A stretch of 64,000 bases of DNA from positions 112,492 through 176,491 of the forward strand of contig CAJTAT010000006.1 of NCBI GenBank assembly GCA_910574475.1. Direction: 5' to 3'. Every line of letters starts with the position of its first letter. Within the stretch, counting starts at the first letter, position 1. The stretch comes from Clostridia bacterium (GTDB taxonomy: Bacteria; Bacillota; Clostridia; Lachnospirales; Lachnospiraceae). A model generated the notes under the pieces. That model saw only the letters and a list, made by a program, of their open reading frames with translations, was not told the DNA's origin and ran no database searches. The translations under genes and the position numbers were made by a program. This document shows positions 51,779 through 60,602 of the stretch, piece after piece.

Positions 51779-52562
51779 TCAAGTTAAAAAGCTTCACAAA
51801 ATTCCCATACAATATCTTTTCCATTACATCATCTCCCAGATCAAAAGTCAAAAGCAGCGCCACCATATCTCTGGGTTTCCACATAGGGAAATCAGAACCG
51901 AACAGAAAGCGTTCCGGGCCAAAACGATCGAACATCCGGTAGGTCATCTCCCGGGAAACGAGGGGGAGGGTGCTGGAAGTATCGTAGAGAACATTCTCTG
52001 GCTGAGGATGATTGAGGGAACGCTCCCAGATGGTCCAGCCTCCAAAGTGGGCAGCGATTACCTTCAAATCAGGAACCTTACGCAACAGATTGGTAAGGCG
52101 CTTGGGAGAGGAATAATCGTATCTGTCATCGCCCATATGAAAGAGGACAGGAAGTCCTCTTTTGGCCACTGAGCGGTACATTTCGATTCCGCAGGAGGCA
52201 TCAATGGGAACCTTCTGGAAGTCTGGATGGATTTTCAACCCCTTTAATCCAAGCTCCTCCATCCGGTCCAGCTCCTCTTCATATCCGTCCATCCCAGGAT
52301 AAAGGGAGCCAAAGCCAATATACCCTGGGTGAGTACTTGCGGCCTCAGCCAGAAATGTATTGATATTGAACACCTGACTTGGGGTGGTGGCCGAATTGCT
52401 GATAACGCAACGGCTGATGCCAGCCTCTTCCAATTCAGTCCCCAGAAGCTCTAAACTGGCTGTAGAATATACAGGCTTCTCGTAAAATTCTCCGATAGAG
52501 TGAGCAGCTTTTTTAGCCAGCTTATCTGGAAAAACGTGTACATGAATATCAGCTATTTTCAT
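51771..52562 (-). CDS. amidohydrolase family 2 protein
   Basis: From the ATG at 52562 with AGAAGG five bases upstream, the protein has 263 residues. It starts MKIADIHVHVFPDKLAKK (metal ligands His-x-His), and has GLKIHPDFQKVP, a later His in VIAAHFGGW and the catalytic Asp in FGSDFPMW. PF04909 members include decarboxylases and lactonases. The end ILYGNFVKLFNLKV is normal for the family, so the gene appears complete although a deletion junction lies at its stop codon. Substrate unknown. Confidence 0.85.
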   Translation of the reverse strand: MKIADIHVHVFPDKLAKKAAHSIGEFYEKPVYSTASLELLGTELEEAGISRCVISNSATTPSQVFNINTFLAEAASTHPGYIGFGSLYPGMDGYEEELDRMEELGLKGLKIHPDFQKVPIDASCGIEMYRSVAKRGLPVLFHMGDDRYDYSSPKRLTNLLRKVPDLKVIAAHFGGWTIWERSLNHPQPENVLYDTSSTLPLVSREMTYRMFDRFGPERFLFGSDFPMWKPRDMVALLLTFDLGDDVMEKILYGNFVKLFNLKV

Positions 52563-52640
52563 AGATGCCTTCTTTCTCAAGCAGTAATCGTCTCCTGACT
52601 GTGTGTCCCTGCCAGAAGGTGGTATGCCCTGATGTAATAT

Positions 52641-53657
52641 TTATAATAAAATAATCCCATGCTTTCTGGCTGTCTCCCGCACATCATTGGGCCAGATAGA
52701 TACGTGTACCTCTCCTATGTGCGCCTTGCGCAGATAAAACATACAGATACGGGACTGCCCGATACCGCCGCCTACTGTGTAAGGCAGCTTTTTCTCCAGG
52801 ATGGCTTTCTGGAAAGGCAGCTTGGCTCGTTCTTCGCAGCCTGCCAGCTTTAATTGGCGCCGGAGGGCATCTTCATCCACACGGATCCCCATAGAGGAAA
52901 GCTCCAACGCATGGCCAAGAATGGGATACCATACAATAATATCGCCATTTAAATGCCAGTCATCGTAGTCCGGGGCCCGGCCGTCGTGAGGCTTGCCATC
53001 AGCCAGCTCATCACCAATCTCCATAAGGAAGACAGCTCCCTTTTCTCTGGCGATGAGATCTTCACGCTCTTTGGGAGTTTTGTCTGGGTAGAGATTTGCC
53101 AGTTCCTGAGTAGTGATAAAGAAAATTTCCCTGGGCAGTATTTCCTCAATGTAGTCATAGCGGATAGACATATATTTCTCAGTCTTTTTGAGTGCCTTAT
53201 ATACCTTTTGAACGGTTTCTTTTAAATACTCTACATTTCGGTCTTCCTTGAGGATGATTTTTTCCCAGTCCCACTGATCCACATAGATGGAGTGTATATT
53301 GTCTGTATCCTCATCCCGGCGGACAGCAGTCATATCTGTATACAATCCCTCCCCAATATGGAAGCCGTATTGCTTTAAAGCATTGCGCTTCCATTTTGCA
53401 AGGGAGTGGACTATCTCTACAGGCCGCTCCTCCTGCTCCCGTATGCCAAAGGTCACAGGCCGCTCCACGCCGTTTAAGTTGTCATTGAGACCTGATTCCG
53501 GGGTGACAAAGAGAGGGGCAGAAACACGCAGCAGGTAAAGCTGCTCTGCCAAAGTCTGTTGAAAAAAATCTTTTACTGTTTTGATGGCCACCTGTGTGTC
53601 GTAAAGGGTTAGTTCAGAAGTATATCCCTTTGGTATGTATAGATGTTCCATAGCCAA
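52641..53657 (-). CDS. asnA: aspartate-ammonia ligase (asparagine synthetase A)
   Basis: The 338-residue AsnA makes asparagine from aspartate, ammonia and ATP. It has the class II aaRS-like fold with TVGGGIGQSRICMFYLRKAH near the C-terminus (motif 3-like Arg), DQWDWEKII and GIREQEERPVEIVHSLAKWK. Length is normal. AAAGGAG precedes the ATG. It is divergent from the T-box controlled aspS-gatCAB operon, so this organism has both direct and tRNA-dependent asparagine synthesis. Confidence 0.95.
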   Translation of the reverse strand: MAMEHLYIPKGYTSELTLYDTQVAIKTVKDFFQQTLAEQLYLLRVSAPLFVTPESGLNDNLNGVERPVTFGIREQEERPVEIVHSLAKWKRNALKQYGFHIGEGLYTDMTAVRRDEDTDNIHSIYVDQWDWEKIILKEDRNVEYLKETVQKVYKALKKTEKYMSIRYDYIEEILPREIFFITTQELANLYPDKTPKEREDLIAREKGAVFLMEIGDELADGKPHDGRAPDYDDWHLNGDIIVWYPILGHALELSSMGIRVDEDALRRQLKLAGCEERAKLPFQKAILEKKLPYTVGGGIGQSRICMFYLRKAHIGEVHVSIWPNDVRETARKHGIILL

Positions 53658-53779
53658 TCTCCTTTAAAAATTTAGATTTATGATTCAAATACAAAAAATA
53701 TTTCGGCGCATCTTGATAAATGCATAAGATATTTGTTTCATTTACCTTATGGAAAAAATCCCTTGCATTGTAAAAAAAA

Positions 53780-53807
53780 TTGTGTTAATATTTCTCGCAT
53801 ATAGAAT
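53780..53807 (+). promoter_or_regulatory. promoter of the aspS-gatCAB operon
   Basis: TTGTGT (53780-53785), 16 bp, TAGAAT (53802-53807); TATACT overlaps at 53808-53813 as a second choice. Transcription would start just ahead of the T-box leader. Confidence 0.55.
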
Positions 53808-53814
53808 TATACTA

Positions 53815-54120
53815 TAAGAAAATGCGAAGAACAAGACTCTGATCTTCAGAGGCCGACAGGAATACAGCGTCACCGACTGAGAGCGCTGTTTGGAAGAGAA
53901 GATTAAGGGAACGCTTGGGAGCAGATCAGTTGAAATTTTTGTCTGTTTGGAGGACAGGGTGAAACGTAGGCTGATACGTAGGTCCGCGTTAAGGATAAGA
54001 GTGGAGTAGCCAAAGGCCACAGAGCCAGAGTCAGCTCAATGCGGGTGGTACCGCGGGATTTTTATAAATTGTATGTTAACCCCGTCCCGGAATAGAAATA
54101 TTCCAGGACGGGGTACTTTT
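53815..54120 (+). ncRNA. T-box riboswitch of the aspS-gatCAB operon
   Basis: The conserved T-box sequence GGGTGGTACCGCGG lies near 54043-54056, followed by a terminator (CCCCGTCC...GGACGGGG, 54080-54113) with a T-rich end. The roughly 230 nt upstream form the stem I to stem III region. A candidate specifier lies in AGGGAACGC: GAAC at 53909-53912 holds AAC (Asn) and GAA (Glu) in overlapping register. Uncharged tRNA should favour the antiterminator and turn on aspS, gatC, gatA and gatB. Confidence 0.88.
54080..54120 (+). terminator. T-box regulated terminator
   Basis: CCCCGTCCcGGAATA pairs with TATTCCaGGACGGGG (54080-54113), then TACTTTTA. The antiterminator would use the T-box sequence just upstream. 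Confidence 0.85.
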
Positions 54121-54145
54121 ATTGGCAAAAAGGAGGAGTTTCAGG

Positions 54146-55468
54146 ATGGAATTTTTGACAGGCATAAGAGAAAAAGAAGTATTAGATTCTGTGACACAAA
54201 GTATGGACGGAGAAATAGTAAAAGTTAACGGAGCTGTTCACACCATCCGTCATATGGGAGATGTGGCCTTTATCATTTTGAGGAGAAGGGACGGATTGCT
54301 CCAGTGCGTCTATGAAGCAGGCATCACGGATTTTGATCTGAAACAGCTGAGGGAAGCCGCCTGTGTGGAAGTGGAAGGAGTTGTTCGCTGTGAAGAACGG
54401 GCGCCTTGGGGGATAGAGCTTCGGTTAAAAAAAGTTCATATTTTGTCAGAGCCTTCAGAGCCTATGCCTTTGGCGATTTCCAAGTGGAAGCTAAACACTT
54501 CCCTGGAAGCCAAGCTGAATATGCGTTCCATTTCGCTTCGAAATATCCGGGAACGGGCGAAATTTCGAATCCAGGAAGGTATCGTCCGGGGATTTCGGGA
54601 CTTTCTCTATGAGCAGGGATTTACTGAGATCCACACGCCCAAGATTGGAGCCAGGGGAGCAGAGGGAGGCTCGAACTTGTTCCGCCTGGATTATTTCCAC
54701 CATCCGGCTGTGCTGGCACAGAGCCCTCAGTTTTACAAACAGATGATGGTTGGGGTCTTTGATCGGGTCTTTGAGACTGGCCCTGTGTTTCGGGCGGAGA
54801 AGCACAATACGAAGCGCCATCTGAACGAATACACCAGCCTGGATTTTGAGATGGGCTACATTGACAGCTTTGAGGATATTATGGCTATGGAGACTGGATT
54901 CTTACAGTACACCATGAGACTTCTGGCCTCAGAATATGGCCGGGAGCTGAAGCTTTTGGATATTTCGCTGCCACATGTGGAGCGGATTCCAACCGTACGC
55001 TTTGATCGGGCAAAAGAGCTGGCAGCAGAGAAATACGGTCACAAGATCCGCAATCCCTATGACCTGGAACCGGAGGAGGAAGTGCTGATTGGACGGTTTT
55101 TTCAAGAGGAATACGAATCTGACTTTGTATTCGTCACTCATTACCCTTCAAAAAAACGTCCCTTCTATGCTATGGACGATCCGGCGGATCCCAAATTTAC
55201 CTTGAGCTTTGACCTGCTGTACAAGGGAATGGAGATCACCACAGGCGGTCAGAGAATCCATGAATACCCCATGCTGCTAAAAAAGCTTGCAGCCCGTGGG
55301 ATGACTGAGGATGGCATGGAGCAGTACCTGAATACCTTCAAGCACGGCATGCCTCCCCACGGAGGCCTGGGAATCGGCCTAGAACGCCTGACCATGAAGC
55401 TCGTAGGCGAAGAAAACGTCCGGGAGACCACATTATTTCCCCGGGATTTAGGCAGACTAGAACCATAG
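54146..55468 (+). CDS. aspS: aspartate-tRNA ligase, archaeal/non-discriminating type
   Basis: At 440 residues this is far shorter than the usual bacterial AspRS (about 590) and lacks the GAD insertion domain, so it belongs to the archaeal/eukaryal AspRS2 type, which often charges both tRNA-Asp and tRNA-Asn. It has an N-terminal OB anticodon domain (about 20-110) and class II motifs: motif 2 FETGPVFRAEKHNTKRHLNE and motif 3 GGLGIGLERLTMKLVG. The start follows AGGAGG by nine bases. The gatCAB genes follow in the same operon and would convert Asp-tRNA(Asn) to Asn-tRNA(Asn). Confidence 0.93.
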   Translation: MEFLTGIREKEVLDSVTQSMDGEIVKVNGAVHTIRHMGDVAFIILRRRDGLLQCVYEAGITDFDLKQLREAACVEVEGVVRCEERAPWGIELRLKKVHILSEPSEPMPLAISKWKLNTSLEAKLNMRSISLRNIRERAKFRIQEGIVRGFRDFLYEQGFTEIHTPKIGARGAEGGSNLFRLDYFHHPAVLAQSPQFYKQMMVGVFDRVFETGPVFRAEKHNTKRHLNEYTSLDFEMGYIDSFEDIMAMETGFLQYTMRLLASEYGRELKLLDISLPHVERIPTVRFDRAKELAAEKYGHKIRNPYDLEPEEEVLIGRFFQEEYESDFVFVTHYPSKKRPFYAMDDPADPKFTLSFDLLYKGMEITTGGQRIHEYPMLLKKLAARGMTEDGMEQYLNTFKHGMPPHGGLGIGLERLTMKLVGEENVRETTLFPRDLGRLEP

Positions 55469-55481
55469 CGGAACTTGAAAT

Positions 55482-55640
55482 AGTCCAGCTAAAAAATATT
55501 TTATGCTGGCCGGTAAAGTCGCGAAGGCGCACGAGAGAAACTTTCACGAGTGCCCCTCTCGGGAAAGTTTCTCTCTTTCCGTGTGCGCCGAAGTGACTTT
55601 ACCCTTTAGTGCTATCGCGCAGCGATTATAAACAGGAGAG
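55482..55640 (+). repeat. structured leader element, copy C (before gatC)
   Basis: It fills almost the whole gap between aspS and gatC. A first hairpin CCAGC...GCTGG is followed by a 92-nt hairpin (55512-55603) bounded by GGTAAAGT and ACTTTACC with arms GGCGCAC / GTGTGCGCC and GAGAGAAACTTTC / GAAAGTTTCTCTC. A small hairpin ATCGC-gca-GCGAT (55614-55626) and the ribosome site AGGAG follow. Copy A before pyrG has the same order and size; at the small hairpin the pairs differ on both sides (GTTGC / GCAAC there), which is covariation. Confidence 0.85.
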
Positions 55641-55645
55641 AAAAA

Positions 55646-55939
55646 ATGGCAAATATTATTTCAGACGAAACAATTGAGTACGTAAGTATTTTGGCAAAAC
55701 TGGAACTTTCAGAGAAAGAAAAAGAGCAGGCAAAGAGGGATATGGGCCGGATGCTGGACTATTTTGATAAGCTGAATGAGCTGAATACAGAGGGAATAGA
55801 GCCTATGTCTCATATCTTTCCTGTCAGCAACGTATTTCGGGAAGATGAAGTGGAAAATGGTGATCAGAGAGACGAGATGCTGGCCAACGCTCCAAAAGCG
55901 AAGGACGGTTCCTTCCAGGTGCCAAGAACAGTAGAGTAG
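55646..55939 (+). CDS. gatC: Asp-tRNA(Asn)/Glu-tRNA(Gln) amidotransferase subunit C
   Basis: The 97-residue GatC clamps GatA and GatB together. It has the usual helical start [20 protein letters not shown] and the C-terminal [17 protein letters not shown], with [11 protein letters not shown] at the end. Size is normal. Ten bases separate it from gatA. Confidence 0.95.
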   Translation: MANIISDETIEYVSILAKLELSEKEKEQAKRDMGRMLDYFDKLNELNTEGIEPMSHIFPVSNVFREDEVENGDQRDEMLANAPKAKDGSFQVPRTVE

Positions 55940-55949
55940 GGGTGAGACG

Positions 55950-57512
55950 ATGAGTTTGATGAGCTTGACAGCAGCGAAGCTGGGAAAAAAGATAAAAGAC
56001 AGAGAAGTGACAGCCGTAGAAGCTATGGAGGATGCTTTAAAGCAGATTCAGGAGAAGGAGCCGCTTTTGAAAAGCTTTGTCACAGTGGATGAGGAAGGCG
56101 CACGAAAACGGGCGCTTGAAGTACAGCAGAAAATAGAGCGGGGAGAACTGACAGGCCCTTTAGCCGGTGTTCCCATAGCAATTAAGGACAATATATGTAC
56201 AGAGGGGATATTGACTACCTGTGCGTCTAAGATTTTATATAATTTTAAGCCTACGTATTCGGCAGAAGCTGTGAAAAATTTAGAAGCAGCCGGAGCAGTA
56301 ATCATAGGAAAGACGAATATGGATGAGTTTGCCATGGGAAGCACCACAGAGACTTCTGCTTTTGGCGTAACCCGCAATCCCTGGAATCTGGAACATGTGC
56401 CAGGAGGATCTTCCGGCGGTTCCTGTGCGGCAGTGGCTGCAATGGAATGTCCCTGCGCCCTTGGATCGGATACAGGTGGCTCTATACGTCAGCCCAGTTC
56501 TTTTTGTGGCGTGACAGGAATCAAGCCTACCTACGGCACTGTGTCACGCTATGGGTTGATAGCGTATGGCTCCTCTCTGGATCAGATAGGTCCCATTGCC
56601 AGGGATGTGACAGACTGTGCTCTTCTTTTGGAGGCAATCGCCTCCTATGACAGAAAGGACAGCACTTCCATTAAGCGGGAGGATTACCATTTTGTAAAGG
56701 CGCTCAAAAGTGATGTAAAAGGCATGAAAATCGGGATTCCGAAAGATTATTTTGGAGAGGGCCTGGATCCAGAGGTAAGCAGTGCAGTCTTAGAGGCAGC
56801 CCATGTGTTGAAGGAGCAGGGCGCTATTGTGGAGGAGTTTGACTTATGTCTGGTGGACGATGAACTTCTTACATCAAAGAATTCAAGTTCTTTTGGGGAA
56901 GACAAAATTCATCCCACAAGATATGCAATCCCCGCATATTATGTCATCTCCTCAGCGGAGGCTAGTTCTAATCTGGCCCGTTTTGACGGCGTGAAATATG
57001 GATACCGCGCAGGTGAATATGAGGGGCTTCATCAAATGTATAAGAAGTCTCGTTCGGAAGGCTTTGGGGAAGAGGTGAAGCGCAGAATTATGCTGGGTTC
57101 CTTTGTCTTAAGTTCAGGGTATTACGATGCATATTACCTGAAGGCCCTGCGTACTAAGGCATTGATCCGCAAAGTATTTGATCAGGCGTTCGAGAAGTAT
57201 GACGTGATTATAGGACCCGCAGCGCCGACTACAGCCCCTAAGCTTGGCAAATCTCTGAGTGATCCTCTAAAAATGTACCTGGGAGATATTTATACGATTT
57301 CTGCAAATCTGGCAGGTCTGCCAGGTATCTGTCTTCCCTGCGGAAGAGACAGTAAAGGTCTTCCCATCGGATTGCAGCTCTTAGGCGATTGTTTTCAAGA
57401 AAACCAGATTCTTCGGGCTGCCTATACTTACGAGTGCGCCAGGGGAAAGTGGAACATGCCGGGGGCATTTTTGAACAGGAAAGGAGTGATAAAGGATGAG
57501 GAAACAGTATGA
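55950..57512 (+). CDS. gatA: amidotransferase subunit A (glutaminase)
   Basis: The 520-residue amidase-signature enzyme releases ammonia from glutamine for GatB. The Ser-cisSer-Lys triad is seen in VPIAIKDNIC (Lys), GGSSGGSCAAVAA and GSDTGGSIRQPSSFCG (nucleophile Ser region). The tail beyond residue 485 is typical. The stop overlaps the gatB start by 17 bp. Confidence 0.97.
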   Translation: MSLMSLTAAKLGKKIKDREVTAVEAMEDALKQIQEKEPLLKSFVTVDEEGARKRALEVQQKIERGELTGPLAGVPIAIKDNICTEGILTTCASKILYNFKPTYSAEAVKNLEAAGAVIIGKTNMDEFAMGSTTETSAFGVTRNPWNLEHVPGGSSGGSCAAVAAMECPCALGSDTGGSIRQPSSFCGVTGIKPTYGTVSRYGLIAYGSSLDQIGPIARDVTDCALLLEAIASYDRKDSTSIKREDYHFVKALKSDVKGMKIGIPKDYFGEGLDPEVSSAVLEAAHVLKEQGAIVEEFDLCLVDDELLTSKNSSSFGEDKIHPTRYAIPAYYVISSAEASSNLARFDGVKYGYRAGEYEGLHQMYKKSRSEGFGEEVKRRIMLGSFVLSSGYYDAYYLKALRTKALIRKVFDQAFEKYDVIIGPAAPTTAPKLGKSLSDPLKMYLGDIYTISANLAGLPGICLPCGRDSKGLPIGLQLLGDCFQENQILRAAYTYECARGKWNMPGAFLNRKGVIKDEETV

Positions 57513-58932
57513 AACGATCATTGGTTTGGAGGTTCATGTAGAGCTTGCCACCAGGACTAAAATTTTCTGTGCATGTAGTACAGAGTTTGGTGGAGCGCCT
57601 AATGTTCATACCTGTCCTGTGTGTACGGGCATGCCGGGCTCTCTTCCTGTGCTGAATAAAAAAGTAGTGGAGTATGCTATGGCTGTGGGCCTTGCCACAA
57701 ACTGCAGGATCACAAGACACTGTAAATTTGACCGAAAGAACTATTTTTATCCTGACAATCCTCAGAATTATCAGATTTCTCAACTCTACGCCCCTATTTG
57801 CAGGAATGGCTTTGTAGAGATTGAGACGGCAGCAGGAAAAAAGAAAATTGGCATCCATGAGATTCACATGGAAGAGGATGCAGGAAAGCTGATTCATGAT
57901 GAGTGGGAAGACTGTTCTCTGGTAGACTACAACCGAAGCGGCGTACCTCTGATTGAGATTGTCTCAGAGCCGGATATGCGCAGCGCTGAGGAGGTCATTG
58001 CATATCTGGATAAGCTGCGTCTTATCATTCAGTATCTGGGAGCCTCCGACTGTAAGCTTCAGGAGGGGTCTATGCGTGCAGATGTAAACCTGTCTGTACG
58101 GGAGACTGGGACAGAAAAGCTTGGCACCCGTACGGAGATGAAAAACCTGAACTCCTTTAAAGCAATAGCCAGGGCCATCGAAGGTGAGCGCACCCGTCAG
58201 ATTGAGCTTTTGGAGGAGGGAAAATCTGTCATACAGGAGACAAGGCGTTGGGATGATAACAAAGAGTATTCTTATCCTATGCGCTCCAAAGAAGACGCCC
58301 AGGATTATCGCTATTTCCCAGAGCCAGACTTGGTACCAGTGGATATCAGTGAGGAGTGGATTGAGGAAATTCGTTCCAAACAGCCGGAGCTTCGCACGGT
58401 AAAGCTGATTCGCTATAAAAAAGAATTTGATATTCCAGATTACGATGCAGAAATTATCACAGGCTCAAAGCATCTGGCGGATCTCTTTGAGGCGACCACA
58501 GCCATCTGTAAAAAACCTAAGAAAGTATCTAACTGGTTGATGGTGGAGACCATGCGCCTTATGAAGGAATTGGATCAGGAGCCGGAAGATTTGACATTTT
58601 CCCCAGAAAATCTGGCAAAGCTCATTGAACTGACGGATGCAGGGACCATCAATCATACAGTGGCCAAGGAAGTCTTTGAGCAGATTTTTAAAAGAAATGT
58701 GGATCCCGAGGAATATGTGGAAGAGAGGGGCTTGAAGACAGTGAACGATGAGGGGGCTCTGCGTGACGCCATTGCAAAGATCATTGCCTCAAACCCTAAG
58801 TCAGTGGCAGATTATCGCAATGGTAAGGAAAAAGCTATTGGATTTTTAGTAGGTCAGACTATGAAAGAAATGAAGGGTAAGGCGGATCCGACGATGGTGA
58901 ATGAAATTCTCAGAGAGATTTTGAATGGCTAA
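57496..58932 (+). CDS. gatB: amidotransferase subunit B (kinase/transamidase)
   Basis: The 478-residue GatB phosphorylates the carboxyl group of mischarged Asp-tRNA or Glu-tRNA and amidates it with ammonia from GatA. Its start is the Firmicutes-typical YETIIGLEVHVELATRTKIF. HTCPVCTGMPGSLPVLN, with Cys ligands for zinc, and the C-terminal YqeY-like tail domain (about 405-478) are present. With the adjacent AspRS2 it supplies Asn-tRNA, and with GluRS elsewhere Gln-tRNA. Confidence 0.97.
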   Translation: MRKQYETIIGLEVHVELATRTKIFCACSTEFGGAPNVHTCPVCTGMPGSLPVLNKKVVEYAMAVGLATNCRITRHCKFDRKNYFYPDNPQNYQISQLYAPICRNGFVEIETAAGKKKIGIHEIHMEEDAGKLIHDEWEDCSLVDYNRSGVPLIEIVSEPDMRSAEEVIAYLDKLRLIIQYLGASDCKLQEGSMRADVNLSVRETGTEKLGTRTEMKNLNSFKAIARAIEGERTRQIELLEEGKSVIQETRRWDDNKEYSYPMRSKEDAQDYRYFPEPDLVPVDISEEWIEEIRSKQPELRTVKLIRYKKEFDIPDYDAEIITGSKHLADLFEATTAICKKPKKVSNWLMVETMRLMKELDQEPEDLTFSPENLAKLIELTDAGTINHTVAKEVFEQIFKRNVDPEEYVEERGLKTVNDEGALRDAIAKIIASNPKSVADYRNGKEKAIGFLVGQTMKEMKGKADPTMVNEILREILNG

Positions 58933-58960
58933 TATATACAGGGGGGCGCTTAATGCATGA

Positions 58961-58999
58961 AAAAGGGGCAGCCGGGAAATCATTTCCCAACTGCCCTTT
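58961..58999 (+). terminator. terminator of the aspS-gatCAB operon
   Basis: GGGCAG and GGGAAAT pair with ATTTCCC and CTGCCC (58966-58996, one small internal loop), flanked by AAAA and TTTG. Confidence 0.75.
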
Positions 59000-59088
59000 G
59001 TCTGTGCAAAAATCTAGTCAGTCTGTTATGTGAATTGACTATGGCCCTGATACCTTCACTGGACAAAGGCACATAGAGGATTGGCTGA

Positions 59089-59289
59089 TTAAAGTTTTGT
59101 AACATTAGTAGCCTGTGGTCCTTTTGAGCCGTTCACTAATTCGAACTCAACGGCCTGACCCTCTTCCAGGGATTTAAAGCCGTCCATATTGACGCCTGAG
59201 TAGTGTACGAATACATCATTGCCCTCTTCGTCAGAAATAAAACCGTAACCTTTCTGATTGTTGAACCATTTTACTGTACCCTTGTTCAT
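59089..59289 (-). CDS. cold shock domain protein
   Basis: The 66-residue single cold-shock domain carries RNP1 KGYGFI and RNP2 VFVHY, the aromatic patch that binds single-stranded RNA or DNA. CspA/CspB family proteins act as RNA chaperones. It has a CGGAGGTATTACA ribosome site and a leader of unknown length. No partner genes. Confidence 0.95.
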   Translation of the reverse strand: MNKGTVKWFNNQKGYGFISDEEGNDVFVHYSGVNMDGFKSLEEGQAVEFELVNGSKGPQATNVTKL

Positions 59290-59429
59290 TGTAATACCTC
59301 CGACAAATTAAAAAATAAAACTTACTGCAAAATGCAACTGGGTACAGAGTATCACAAAGAAAAACCACTGTCAATGAATTTTCCCGTCTAAAAACCTGGC
59401 CTCAGACATAGTTTTAAATAAGCAAACCA

Positions 59430-60500
59430 ATGCGGGCATTTATGGGAAAAGAGACTATTTTAAAAAAATTAATTATGATAGAATTGGTAATTCTGGCGGG
59501 GATTGCATCCATTTTTTTCTCTGAGAAAAAAGGAGACTCTCTCTGGGAGACTTCGACTGTAACAGAAGAGGGGGAGAAGGATTTTATTAAATGGGTAGAT
59601 TTTCAAGTATCCTCCTCAGCTCTGGGGAAGGCCTATGAATATGACAGGGACACTTATGGAGAGGAACTCCATCTGAATTGGATTGAACTTCTGGCCTATA
59701 CTGCTACAAAGACAGGGGGAGACTTTTCAAATGACAGGCAGGTGAACACTTACCTGGAAGAGGCTGTGGAGAAATTGCAGGCAGGTGAAACGATGGAAGC
59801 GATCACAGAGGATATGAAGTATTATACATACTATCTGGAAGCCTATACAGCAGTATTGGGCGGCATGGTGGGGGAGTACGAGATAGAAGTGCCGGATGGA
59901 ACCACAGAAGGGGGAGAGAGCGCACAGGAGGAAGGGAAAACCTGGGAGAAACGCTATGGCCTGAAAGCTTTTTCTCCCATTGCCAAGGGATTTCCTTACA
60001 GTGACTATGATGATTTCGGCGTGTCGAGAAGTTATGGCTATAAGCGACAGCATTTGGGGCATGATATGATGGGGCAGACGGGTACGCCGATTATAGCCGT
60101 AGAGTCAGGCTATGTAGAGGCACTGGGCTGGAACCAGTATGGCGGATGGCGCATTGGTATTCGAAGTTTTGATAAAAAGCGGTATTATTACTATGCACAT
60201 CTGCGGCAGGGCTTTCCCTATGCACTGGGACTTCAGGAAGGGAGTAAAGTCCAGGCTGGAGATGTCATCGGCTACATGGGGCATACAGGATACAGCACGA
60301 AAGAAGATGCGAACAATATCGATCAAACTCATTTACATTTTGGAATTCAGTTGATTTTCGATGAATCTCAGAAAGAAGGGAACTCGGAGATTTGGATAGA
60401 CTGTTACCAGATCATCAAATTCCTGTATCGAAACCAGAGTAAATGTGCGCGAAATGACGAGACAAAAGAATGGTACCGCATCTATCAAATGCGAGATTGA
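59430..60500 (+). CDS. M23 family metallopeptidase, membrane-anchored
   Basis: A 356-residue protein with an N-terminal membrane anchor (about 13-29, IMIELVILAGIASIFF), a helical linker domain rich in acidic residues (about 40-160) and a C-terminal LytM/M23 domain. Zinc ligands are visible as H208xxxD212 in HLGHDMMG and H303 in HLHFG, with H301 as the catalytic partner. YYYAHLRQG and YMGHTGYS are also typical. Likely a peptidoglycan cross-link hydrolase at the outer membrane face; some clostridial relatives act in sporulation. No clear ribosome site; ATG 59442 is an alternative. Confidence 0.85.
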   Translation: MRAFMGKETILKKLIMIELVILAGIASIFFSEKKGDSLWETSTVTEEGEKDFIKWVDFQVSSSALGKAYEYDRDTYGEELHLNWIELLAYTATKTGGDFSNDRQVNTYLEEAVEKLQAGETMEAITEDMKYYTYYLEAYTAVLGGMVGEYEIEVPDGTTEGGESAQEEGKTWEKRYGLKAFSPIAKGFPYSDYDDFGVSRSYGYKRQHLGHDMMGQTGTPIIAVESGYVEALGWNQYGGWRIGIRSFDKKRYYYYAHLRQGFPYALGLQEGSKVQAGDVIGYMGHTGYSTKEDANNIDQTHLHFGIQLIFDESQKEGNSEIWIDCYQIIKFLYRNQSKCARNDETKEWYRIYQMRD

Positions 60501-60546
60501 CTTTTCCTCACGATTTGTATACACTGACCCTAGAAAGAAAACCATT

Positions 60547-60595
60547 TAGATCCCCGTGTGCTGGAAGGAATGTAGTGGTATTTTAAATAGGAGGA
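60547..60595 (+). repeat. short leader motif, copy F (before thioesterase gene)
   Basis: Forty-nine bases from TAGATCCCCGTGTGCTGGAA to the ribosome site AGGAGGA, matching 25184-25232 over the full length without gaps. It lies immediately before the TTG start at 60603. Confidence 0.75.
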
Positions 60596-60602
60596 AAGTG
60601 TT

